From assembly GCA_944363995.1 (NCBI GenBank), contig CALVVV010000007.1, positions 1 through 29,210 of the forward strand: 29,210 bases of DNA, read 5' to 3'. This document shows, in pieces, positions 22,690 to 29,210 of this stretch. Numbering within the stretch: the stretch's first letter is position 1; each line of letters opens with the position of its first letter. The position numbers were made by a program, and so were the translations under genes. Source of the DNA: an uncultured Bacilli bacterium. Lineage in GTDB: Bacteria > Bacillota_I > Bacilli_A > RF39 > UBA660. The notes beneath the pieces were generated by a model. The model was not told the DNA's origin. It was given only the letters and a program-made list of their open reading frames with translations, and did not search any database.

Positions 22690-23871
22690 ATGAAATTATT
22701 ATCAGTTAATGCTGGTAGTTCATCTTTAAAATTTCAAATGTATGAAATGCCAGAAGAAAAAGTATTAATATCAGGAGTGTTTGAAAGAATTGGATTAAAC
22801 GATAGTTTATACACTATTAAGATAAATGGTGAAAAAATAAAAAAACAAGCTAATTTAAAAAATCATAAAGATGCAGTCAGAATTTTAATCGAGGAGTTAT
22901 TAACAAATAATATTATAAAATCATTAGATGAAATTAAAGGGATTGGTCATCGTGTTGTTCATGGTGGTGATAAATATTCTTCTTCAATTATTATAAATGA
23001 AGATGTCATTAAAACAATTGAAGATTTATCTACTTTAGCACCACTTCATAATCCAGCTAATTTAATGGGAATTTTGGCTTTTAAAGAGCAAGTTCCTAAT
23101 GCTATAGCTGTAGCTGTTTTTGATACTGCATTTCATCAAACGATGCCAAGAGAATCTTATTTATATGCATTACCTTACGAATGGTATACTCATTATGGCG
23201 TAAGAAGATATGGATTTCATGGAATAAGTCATGATTATTTAACTCAAACATTAAAAGAAGTATTAAAAAATGATAAACCTAATTTAATAACATGTCATTT
23301 AGGTAATGGAGGCAGTATAAGCGCTATTAAAGAAGGTTTATGTTATGATACTAGTTTAGGTTTTTCACCTAATGCTGGTTTAGTTATGGGTACTAGATGT
23401 GGTGACATTGATAGTGCAATAATTCCTTATATTATGAATAAAGCTGATATGTCATTAGAAGATGTTATGAGTGACTTGTCTAAAAAAAGTGGTTATTTAG
23501 GTATTAGTGGTATAAGTAGCGATTCAAGAGATATTGAAGACGGTATTAAAAATGGTAATGACCGTTGTATTTTGGCGCAACATTTATTCATAAAAAGAGC
23601 TATCGAATACATTGCAAAATATTACGTATTGTTAGGAAATGTTGATGCAATTTGTTTCGCAGGTGGAATTGGTGAAAATTCTATTGAAACTAGAATGGCA
23701 ATTTTAAAAGGGTTAAAGTGCCTAGGAATAAAATTAGATGAACAAGCAAATAATGTTCGTGGTGAATTTAAACTTATTTCAACAAAAGATTCAAAAGTTC
23801 CTTGCTATGTTGTACCAACTGATGAAGAAGTTATGATTGCTCGCGATACATATAAATTAATAGGCCAATAA
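22690..23871 (+). CDS. ackA: acetate kinase
   Basis: 393 residues, normal length. It makes ATP and acetate from acetyl phosphate and ADP, the last step of acetate fermentation. Motifs: 'LSVNAGSSSLKFQMY' at the N-terminus, 'GHRVVHGG', 'PLHNPANL', 'FDTAFHQTMP' with the catalytic Asp, 'RRYGFHGISH', 'CHLGNGGSI', 'LVMGTRCGDID' and 'CFAGGIGENS'. AAGGAGG precedes the ATG. The usual partner pta is not in the window. It is the last gene of the dusB unit and ends in a terminator. Confidence 0.97.
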   Translation: MKLLSVNAGSSSLKFQMYEMPEEKVLISGVFERIGLNDSLYTIKINGEKIKKQANLKNHKDAVRILIEELLTNNIIKSLDEIKGIGHRVVHGGDKYSSSIIINEDVIKTIEDLSTLAPLHNPANLMGILAFKEQVPNAIAVAVFDTAFHQTMPRESYLYALPYEWYTHYGVRRYGFHGISHDYLTQTLKEVLKNDKPNLITCHLGNGGSISAIKEGLCYDTSLGFSPNAGLVMGTRCGDIDSAIIPYIMNKADMSLEDVMSDLSKKSGYLGISGISSDSRDIEDGIKNGNDRCILAQHLFIKRAIEYIAKYYVLLGNVDAICFAGGIGENSIETRMAILKGLKCLGIKLDEQANNVRGEFKLISTKDSKVPCYVVPTDEEVMIARDTYKLIGQ

Positions 23872-23880
23872 GCCTTTTTT
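23862..23880 (+). terminator. intrinsic terminator after ackA
   Basis: AGGC (23862-23865) and GCCT (23872-23875) around the loop CAATAA, followed by a run of six T (23875-23880). The stem includes the last codons and stop of ackA. Confidence 0.65.
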
Positions 23881-23988
23881 AATATATAATTTTTTACATA
23901 ATGATGATATGATTTGATATTCTTATAAAAGTTAATAATTAAATTATTGAATATTTAAACAATTATTTAATTTTTATTAATTAAGATG

Positions 23989-24017
23989 TGGACAAAATAA
24001 AGTAAATAAAGTATAAT
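23989..24017 (+). promoter_or_regulatory. promoter for the DHH-dnaD-nth operon
   Basis: TGGACA (23989-23994, five of six consensus), a 17-base spacer, TATAAT (24012-24017). It lies 25 bases before the start at 24042. The -35 overlaps TGTGGACAA, one base away from a DnaA box on the reverse strand. Confidence 0.7.
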
Positions 24018-24041
24018 AAATTTTGTAGAAAGAGTGAATGT

Positions 24042-24977
24042 ATGTACAAAAAAATAGCAAAAGAAATAAAAAAATATAATACAATAATCATCGCTCGACA
24101 TATAGGACCTGATCCTGATGCATTAGGAAGTTCAATTGGTTTGAAAGAATTAATTGTTAATAATTTTCCTAAAAAAAAAGTGTATGTTGTGGGTAGTCCA
24201 GCAGCTCGATTTCGGTATTTAGGTAACATTGATAAACAAATAGATATTGATACAAAAAAAGCCTTATTGATTGTTACAGATACACCAGACATAAAAAGAA
24301 TTGATGGTGCTATTCCTAATAATTTTGCGAAAGTTATTAAAATAGATCATCATCCTTTTGTAGAAAAATATGCTGATATAGAATTAATTGATGATAAAGC
24401 TAGTAGTGCATCACAGTTAATTATCGAATTTGCTAAAAAAAATCATTATAAATTAAATAAAACAATTGCTAGTAAATTGTATCTTGGAGTCGTCGCTGAT
24501 ACTAATCGTTTTTTATATGAATACACTACTTGGAAAACTTTAAATTTAGTTTCTTGGCTGATAAAAAAAACTGATTTAGACTTTACCAATCTTTATGAAA
24601 ATTTATATAATAGATCTTTAAAAGAAATAATTTTTTCTGGATATATATCCTTAAACATGAAAGTTACTGAATCAGGTTTAGCTTATATAAAATTAACAGA
24701 TGATATTATAAAAGAATATGAAGTTGATGCCTCAACAGCTGGAAATCTAATCGAAAATTTTAATAATATTGACCAAATAAAAGTTGTAGCTTTTTGTAGT
24801 CAAGACAAAGACTATATAAAATGTTCAATTAGATCAAGAGGCCCTATTATTAATGAAATTGCTAGCCGTTATAATGGTGGTGGTCATATTTACGCAAGCG
24901 GTGCTCGTCCTAAAAACTTTGAGGAAACTGATAATATGTTAAATGAATTAGATAAAATATGTGAGAAATATAAATAA
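24042..24977 (+). CDS. DHH-family phosphoesterase (NrnA-like)
   Basis: 311 residues, typical for NrnA-type enzymes, which degrade very short RNA (nanoRNA) and in some species pAp. The DHH domain shows 'IIARHIGPDPDALGSSIGL' (the usual DxDxxGS), 'VTDTPD', 'IDHHPF' and 'VVADTNRF'. The DHHA1 domain closes with 'CSIRSRGPIINEIASRYNGGGHIYASGA', the Arg and GGGH substrate-binding motifs. AAAGAGTG precedes the ATG. It is the first gene of the unit with dnaD and nth. I cannot separate oligoribonuclease from other DHH/DHHA1 specificities by eye, so no gene symbol is given. Confidence 0.92.
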   Translation: MYKKIAKEIKKYNTIIIARHIGPDPDALGSSIGLKELIVNNFPKKKVYVVGSPAARFRYLGNIDKQIDIDTKKALLIVTDTPDIKRIDGAIPNNFAKVIKIDHHPFVEKYADIELIDDKASSASQLIIEFAKKNHYKLNKTIASKLYLGVVADTNRFLYEYTTWKTLNLVSWLIKKTDLDFTNLYENLYNRSLKEIIFSGYISLNMKVTESGLAYIKLTDDIIKEYEVDASTAGNLIENFNNIDQIKVVAFCSQDKDYIKCSIRSRGPIINEIASRYNGGGHIYASGARPKNFEETDNMLNELDKICEKYK

Positions 24978-24987
24978 AGGTGGATAT

Positions 24988-25620
24988 ATGCTAGGTAAAG
25001 TTATTGATTTGATAAAAAATGAATCTTTTTTAGTTCCTAATATATTGTTAAAAAATTATCGGAATTTAAATATTACTGAAGCAGAATTAATTATTTTAAT
25101 ATATTTAATTAATACTGATATAAGCTTTAATCCTAAAAAAATAGCTAAAGATTTAAATTTTAAATTAAATGAAATTATGGAATTAATTAATTCTTTAATA
25201 GAAAAAGAAATATTAAAAATTGATATAGTTAACAAAAAGGTAAGAGAAGAAATTATTAATTTAGATGAATTATATAAAAAATTAGCTTTTATAGTTGTAA
25301 ATGATGATATAAAAAATGTATCTAAAAATATTTTTGATAATTTTGAACAAGAATTTGGACGAACTTTATCGCCAATGGATTTTGAAATAATTAGTGAATG
25401 GCAAAAAGATTATAATGATGAATTAATTTTGTTAGCTCTTAAAGAAGCTGTTTTTAATGGAGTTAATAATTTGCGATATATAGACAAAATATTAGTTGAA
25501 TGGCATAAAAAAGGTATTAAAACTGAGCAAGATATTATTAATGAGCGAAAAAATTTTCAAAATAAAAGACAAAACAAAAAACTTTTTGATTATGATTGGT
25601 TAAATGAACAAGATAGTTGA
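24988..25620 (+). CDS. dnaD: DnaD-family replication protein
   Basis: 210 residues from ATG 24988, preceded by AAAGGTGG. In Bacillota DnaD acts with DnaB/DnaI in loading the replicative helicase. The N-terminal winged-helix part is visible ('NITEAELIILIYLIN', then 'KIAKDLNFKLNEIMELINSL'). The C-terminal DnaB_2 domain includes 'LSPMDFEIISEWQKDYNDEL', 'ALKEAVFNGVNNLRYIDKIL' and 'EWHKKGIKTEQDI', the family's YIxxILxxW pattern. As in Bacillus subtilis, dnaD is directly followed by nth; here the two overlap by 17 bases. That pairing supports a true DnaD rather than a phage copy. Confidence 0.9.
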   Translation: MLGKVIDLIKNESFLVPNILLKNYRNLNITEAELIILIYLINTDISFNPKKIAKDLNFKLNEIMELINSLIEKEILKIDIVNKKVREEIINLDELYKKLAFIVVNDDIKNVSKNIFDNFEQEFGRTLSPMDFEIISEWQKDYNDELILLALKEAVFNGVNNLRYIDKILVEWHKKGIKTEQDIINERKNFQNKRQNKKLFDYDWLNEQDS

Positions 25621-26221
25621 ATATTTAGATAAATTAATACCTAATCCTCATTGTGAATTAAATTATACTAAGGATTATGAACTTTTAATTGCAACAATGC
25701 TTAGTGCCCAAACTACAGATAAAAGAGTTAATATGGTTACTAGTGTTTTATTTGAAAAATACGATTCTTTAGAAAAATTAAGAAGTGCTAAGGTTGAAGA
25801 TATTATTAAGATTATTCATCCATTAGGGACATTTAATAAAAAAGCAAAAAATGTGATTGCTATTTCTAACAAATTAGAGTTAGTTGGGGATATTGTTCCT
25901 AAAAATCGAGATTTTTTAGAAAATTTACCAGGTGTAGGAAGAAAAACTGCTAATGTCGTTTTAAGTAATATCTATGGTGAACAATGTATTGCTGTTGATA
26001 CCCATGTAAGACGGGTTAGTATAAGGCTTGGCTTGGCAGATAATAATGATGACGTTTTAACAATAGAAAAAAAATTAACGGCTTATTTCAAAAAAAATGA
26101 TTTATCACGAATACATCATCAATTAGTTTTGTTTGGCAGATATTATTGTAAAGCAACTAACCCAGCTTGTATTAATTGTACATTAAAATGTATTTGTACT
26201 TTTTATAAAAACGAACTTTAG
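25604..26221 (+). CDS. nth: endonuclease III
   Basis: 205 residues, close to the usual 210-220. It is a DNA glycosylase/AP lyase that removes oxidised pyrimidines. Seen: 'LLIATMLSAQTTDKRVNMVT' at the N-terminus, the helix-hairpin-helix 'LPGVGRKTANVVL' with the catalytic Lys, 'AVDTHVRRVSIRLGL' with the catalytic Asp, and the C-terminal [4Fe-4S] cluster loop C-x6-C-x2-C-x5-C ('CKATNPACINCTLKCIC'). The start lies inside dnaD. The stop codon lies in the loop of a strong hairpin. Confidence 0.96.
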   Translation: MNKIVEYLDKLIPNPHCELNYTKDYELLIATMLSAQTTDKRVNMVTSVLFEKYDSLEKLRSAKVEDIIKIIHPLGTFNKKAKNVIAISNKLELVGDIVPKNRDFLENLPGVGRKTANVVLSNIYGEQCIAVDTHVRRVSIRLGLADNNDDVLTIEKKLTAYFKKNDLSRIHHQLVLFGRYYCKATNPACINCTLKCICTFYKNEL

Positions 26222-26230
26222 TTCGTTTTT
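26207..26230 (+). terminator. terminator of nth, also a LexA-box-like palindrome
   Basis: A perfect 10-bp stem, AAAAACGAAC (26207-26216) and GTTCGTTTTT (26221-26230), with loop TTTA (26217-26220). It works as an intrinsic terminator at the nth stop (TAG 26219-26221). The core CGAAC-N4-GTTCG (26212-26225) also has the half-sites and spacing of the Gram-positive LexA/DinR operator and lies 8 bases before the recA -35 hexamer. Confidence 0.8.
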
Positions 26231-26233
26231 ATG

Positions 26234-26262
26234 TTGACATTTATTAATAAATAAGTTATAAT
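26234..26262 (+). promoter_or_regulatory. consensus sigma-A promoter of recA
   Basis: TTGACA (26234-26239), exactly 17 bases of spacer, TATAAT (26257-26262): a perfect match at both hexamers, the strongest promoter in the window. It lies 31 bases before the recA start. Confidence 0.88.
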
Positions 26263-26293
26263 TAAATCGTAGGAGTTAAAATAAGGAGGAAAT

Positions 26294-27295
26294 ATGACAA
26301 AAAGTAATGATAAGACATTAGATCAAGTCTTACAAGATATTGAAAAGCAATTCGGTAAAGGATCAGTTATGAAATTAGGGTCTAACGAAGTTAGACAAAT
26401 TGATGTTATTCCTAGCGGTTCTATTGCCTTAGATATGATTTTAGGAATTGGTGGTTATCCTAAAGGAAGAATAATCGAAATATATGGACCTGAATCAAGT
26501 GGTAAAACTACTTTCGCACTACATGCAATTGCGGAAGCTCAAAAGTTAGGCGGAAGAGTAGCTTTTATTGATGCCGAAAATTCTTTAGATCCTCAATATG
26601 CCAAAAAATTAGGAGTAAATATTGATGATTTATTATTATCTCAACCAGATAATGGCGAACAAGCATTAGAAATATGTGAAGCTTTAGTAAGAAGCGGTGC
26701 AATAAGTGTAATTGTCATTGATTCTGTTGCTGCTTTAGTACCGCAAGCTGAAATTGAAGGCGAAATGGGAGATTCTCATGTTGGTTTACAAGCTCGTTTA
26801 ATGAGTCAAGCTTTGCGAAAATTAGCTGGTGTTATTAATAAAACTAATACAATTGCTATTTTTATTAATCAACTAAGGGAAAAAGTTGGTGTTATGTTTG
26901 GAAATCCTGAAGTAACACCAGGTGGTAGAGCTTTAAAATTTTATTCTTCGATACGTTTAGAAATAAGAAGAGCAGAAGCTATAAAATTAGGTAATGATAT
27001 TGTTGGAAATAAAACTACAATAAAAGTTGTAAAAAATAAAATGGCTCCACCTTTTAAATCTTGTACTGTTGATATAATGTATGGCGAAGGTGTTTCACAT
27101 GAAGGAGAATTAGTCGACTTAGCTAGTGAAGCAAATATAATTGAAAAAAGTGGAGCTTGGTATTCATATAATGGTGAAAAAATTGGACAAGGTAAAGAAA
27201 ATGTTAAAGAACTGTTAAAGAAAAATCCACAATTAACTAATGAAATTGATGATAAAGTAAGAAATTATTATGGTATTAAAAAAAACACTGAATAA
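26294..27295 (+). CDS. recA: recombinase RecA
   Basis: 333 residues, slightly short for the family (about 345) because the acidic C-terminal tail is reduced. It forms the filament on single-stranded DNA that drives homologous recombination and LexA cleavage. Motifs: Walker A 'GPESSGKT' (65-72), 'AFIDAENSLDP' with the catalytic Glu95, 'VIVIDSVAALVPQAEIEGEMGD' (Walker B and L1 start), 'INQLREKVGVMFGNPEVTPGGRALKFYSS' (L2) and 'KNKMAPPF'. AAGGAGG precedes the ATG. It is transcribed alone, from its own consensus promoter to the terminator at its stop. Confidence 0.98.
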   Translation: MTKSNDKTLDQVLQDIEKQFGKGSVMKLGSNEVRQIDVIPSGSIALDMILGIGGYPKGRIIEIYGPESSGKTTFALHAIAEAQKLGGRVAFIDAENSLDPQYAKKLGVNIDDLLLSQPDNGEQALEICEALVRSGAISVIVIDSVAALVPQAEIEGEMGDSHVGLQARLMSQALRKLAGVINKTNTIAIFINQLREKVGVMFGNPEVTPGGRALKFYSSIRLEIRRAEAIKLGNDIVGNKTTIKVVKNKMAPPFKSCTVDIMYGEGVSHEGELVDLASEANIIEKSGAWYSYNGEKIGQGKENVKELLKKNPQLTNEIDDKVRNYYGIKKNTE

Positions 27296-27313
27296 TGAAA
27301 TCAGTGTTTTTTT
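27279..27313. terminator. bidirectional terminator between recA and the HerA-like gene
   Basis: A 13-bp perfect inverted repeat, AAAAAAACACTGA (27279-27291) and TCAGTGTTTTTTT (27301-27313), with a 9-base loop. Each strand ends in a T-run, and the repeat contains or touches the stop codons of both convergent genes. Confidence 0.88.
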
Positions 27314-29057
27314 ACCAAGTATTTATAATATCACAATTGCTACTTTCTGGCATAGGATTAGGCATTTGCATTCTGACAATCATTGGAATTTTAAACGCTT
27401 TTCCAAATGCCATACAAGTTCCTGATTGCAAACTTTTTTGTTTTTCTACTATATCAATACTAATATTAGGAAGCATTTTTTGAATATATTCTACATCTAA
27501 TGGATGTGTTATTTTAAATATCAAGAAATTGGCCATTTGCGAAATAACAGTATCAGATAATTCTACTGGACGTTGCGATATAAGATTTAAAATTAATCCA
27601 TATTTTCTTCCCTCTTTAGCAACACGGTCAAATATATTATAACCAAGTAAATAAGTATCATTATCTTTTTGCACATAACGATGTGCCTCTTCAATAAAAA
27701 TGTGAAAAGGAACTGTCGCACGATTATTTAAATTTTTAGTATAGTTAAATAATAATTTAACATAAGTTTTAGCAACAAATTTAGCAAACCAATCTTCAAC
27801 ATCTTCTAAATTAAAATTAATTATTTGGGCTTTTTTATTATTAGTAGTAACTAAACTAGCTATATATTCATCAACACTCATAAAATTAGGAATATCAAAA
27901 TATTTAGAATATTCACTAATGATAATAGAATGTAATCGTACTTTTAATGTTATAGCACTATTATATGCTTTTTCATTACGTAATAATCCTTCAGAAATTA
28001 AAGTAAAATTTAATGCTTTTTCTAAATCATCTAAGGTAAAATAATTAATACTTTTTTCTTCATATTGGTCTAATGATTCATCTATGAAACTTGAAACATA
28101 TTCTGATAATAAAACACTTTCAGAAAAATTATCTTGATCATTAATTAAAAAACATTCCCTAAATTTTCTTGTATAACCTACACCTTGCAAAATTGCTTCT
28201 GGATTAAATTGTGGTGTCGCACAAGAATTAAAAATGGCAAAAACATCATTTCTTTTACTACTAGCACTTTGATTAGTATAAAGAATATTCATAATAGCTT
28301 TGGCAATTAAATGATTTTTATATTTTAAAGACAATTCATCATCTGCAGTAAATATTTTTACTAATTTTAACATTCTTTCAATAATCGGTAATTGAGCATG
28401 TTCACTCGCATTCAATAAAATAGCGAAATCATCATTATCCAATAACCAAAGTGGAATCAATAAAGGTTGTCCATTTATATCATGTTTATTAGTAGTATAG
28501 TATTTAAATTGATAATTTGTATCAATATTGTTAAAATTTGAAAAAGCATTATGATATTCACCATAAGCATCGAAAATAAAAATGTTAGCTTTATATGGCT
28601 TAAAATTAGAATTATTAAAAACATTTTGCAAAAGTCTAGCAACGCCACATGATTTACCAGATCCACTATTACCAAAAATAGCCAAGTGGTTAGAAAATAA
28701 TTCATTGATATTAACCATAATTGGATAATTATCATACAATGCACTTGTTCCTAACATGAAACTGTTTTTATCATTATAACCAATTATAAGTTTTAACTCT
28801 TCACTGTTAATCATTCTAACATTTGATTCCATTGTTGGTTTTCTTATAACGCCTCCAACAAATTGATTATTAACAATTTCACCTAAAAATCTTATTTTAA
28901 TTATATTTTCGCCGATATCATCAATTTCGCCTAAAACTTTTTTCTTTTCATCTTCAAAAATAACATGCATATTCATTAAATTAGTTGATATTTTAATATT
29001 ATTTGGTATTTGTACATGAGCCATATTATTGCTAATATAAATAATTTTTCCTAACAT
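27312..29057 (-). CDS. HerA/DUF87-like ATPase
   Basis: 581 residues. An N-terminal beta-barrel (HAS-barrel-like, about 1-75) is followed by a RecA/FtsK-fold ATPase. Motifs: 'IFGNSGSGKS' (Walker A, 129-136), 'FIFDAYGEY' (Walker B, 160-168), 'FIEEAHRYV' (454-462), 'EGRKYG' (482-487) and 'LISQRPVELSDTVISQMANFLIFK' (sensor and arginine-finger region). HerA-type ATPases form hexamers that translocate DNA, in archaeal end-resection with NurA or in bacterial defence with nuclease partners. No nurA, SIR2 or other partner is next to it in this window; the upstream side lies off the right edge. AGAGGGTGA precedes the ATG. It may be a housekeeping DNA translocase or half of a defence pair. Confidence 0.88.
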   Translation of the reverse strand: MLGKIIYISNNMAHVQIPNNIKISTNLMNMHVIFEDEKKKVLGEIDDIGENIIKIRFLGEIVNNQFVGGVIRKPTMESNVRMINSEELKLIIGYNDKNSFMLGTSALYDNYPIMVNINELFSNHLAIFGNSGSGKSCGVARLLQNVFNNSNFKPYKANIFIFDAYGEYHNAFSNFNNIDTNYQFKYYTTNKHDINGQPLLIPLWLLDNDDFAILLNASEHAQLPIIERMLKLVKIFTADDELSLKYKNHLIAKAIMNILYTNQSASSKRNDVFAIFNSCATPQFNPEAILQGVGYTRKFRECFLINDQDNFSESVLLSEYVSSFIDESLDQYEEKSINYFTLDDLEKALNFTLISEGLLRNEKAYNSAITLKVRLHSIIISEYSKYFDIPNFMSVDEYIASLVTTNNKKAQIINFNLEDVEDWFAKFVAKTYVKLLFNYTKNLNNRATVPFHIFIEEAHRYVQKDNDTYLLGYNIFDRVAKEGRKYGLILNLISQRPVELSDTVISQMANFLIFKITHPLDVEYIQKMLPNISIDIVEKQKSLQSGTCMAFGKAFKIPMIVRMQMPNPMPESSNCDIINTW

Positions 29058-29085
29058 AAATTCACCCTCTTTTACTCTAATAATA

Positions 29086-29091
29086 ATTATA
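29086..29091 (-). promoter_or_regulatory. -10 element for the HerA-like gene
   Basis: TATAAT on the minus strand, 28 bases before the start codon. No convincing -35 is seen. Confidence 0.4.
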
Positions 29092-29164
29092 GCTTATTTT
29101 TTTATAAAAATCTACTTTATTTAAAAAAATTTTTTGTTACAGTTCAGTCAAGGCACTAGAAAAT

Positions 29165-29188
29165 AAGTGAGTTTTTCTCACTTTTTAT
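29165..29188. terminator. hairpin near the right edge
   Basis: AAGTGAG (29165-29171) and CTCACTT (29177-29183) around a TTTTT loop, followed on the plus strand by a short T tract. No plus-strand gene leads into it, so it may end a minus-strand gene beyond the window, or end a short untranslated plus-strand RNA. Confidence 0.45.
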
Positions 29189-29210
29189 TATGCGATAATA
29201 ACTTTATTAT

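Noticed and set aside
1..29210. Genetic code 4 (TGA as tryptophan), given the mollicute-like AT content
   Set aside because: TGA serves as the stop in nusA, infB, nth-upstream dnaD and paralogue B at expected protein ends, and tryptophans in recA, lysS and gpmI-unit proteins are TGG.

Overview
The window is very AT-rich and densely coded. Standard translation applies: TGA is used as a stop several times (for example at the nusA/downstream, infB/rbfA and 22145 ATGA or GTGA overlaps), so this is not a code-4 mollicute. Gram-positive Shine-Dalgarno sites (AGGAGG, AGGTGA), the rimP-nusA-rnpM-infB-rbfA cluster, DnaD, YwaF- and YkuE-like proteins and a consensus sigma-A promoter at recA all point to a low-GC Bacillota. 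I infer an uncultured gut-type Bacilli lineage (RF39/Erysipelotrichales-like). That placement is from gene content and style, not from a search. No rRNA, tRNA, CRISPR array or intact mobile element was seen.

Layout: (1) 2-424, the 3' part of a HAD-type nucleotidase cut by the left edge, then about 700 bases of decayed-looking noncoding DNA. (2) 1148-3823, DUF362 protein, mini-GNAT, YwaF-like membrane protein and a divergent kinase-fold protein. (3) 3919-5431, a membrane-anchored XRE regulator and its membrane partner, facing a minus-strand pair (metallophosphoesterase and CPBP protease, 5435-6986) across a shared terminator. (4) 7128-11538, the translation/transcription cluster, with three departures from the usual form: RimP has only its N-terminal domain, an HNH-like small gene sits between nusA and rnpM, and ylxQ is missing. 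(5) 11539-12841, noncoding, holding a clear Fic-family pseudogene where truB/ribF often follow rbfA. (6) 12842-15421, gpmI, a possible 36-aa membrane microprotein, and a NAGPA-domain phosphodiester glycosidase. (7) 15504-23871, dusB, RDD protein, secreted paralogue A, lysS, secreted paralogue B, histidine phosphatase, ackA; a promoter and a terminator bound this as one probable transcription unit. (8) 24042-26221, DHH phosphoesterase, dnaD-like, nth. (9) recA alone. (10) a minus-strand HerA-like ATPase.

The strongest candidate for something undescribed is the pair of secreted proteins flanking lysS. Each has a signal peptide and a cysteine-bracketed module (CxY ... CP) repeated three or two times. 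Each ends in a nearly identical two-helix membrane domain that looks like VirB2/TrbC-type pilin subunits. No other conjugation gene is present, so they may be a chromosomal surface structure rather than part of a mobile element. Other notable points are a CGAAC-N4-GTTCG palindrome (terminator and possible LexA box) just upstream of the recA promoter, repeated use of an identical TGATATAAT extended -10 element, and terminators shared by convergent genes.
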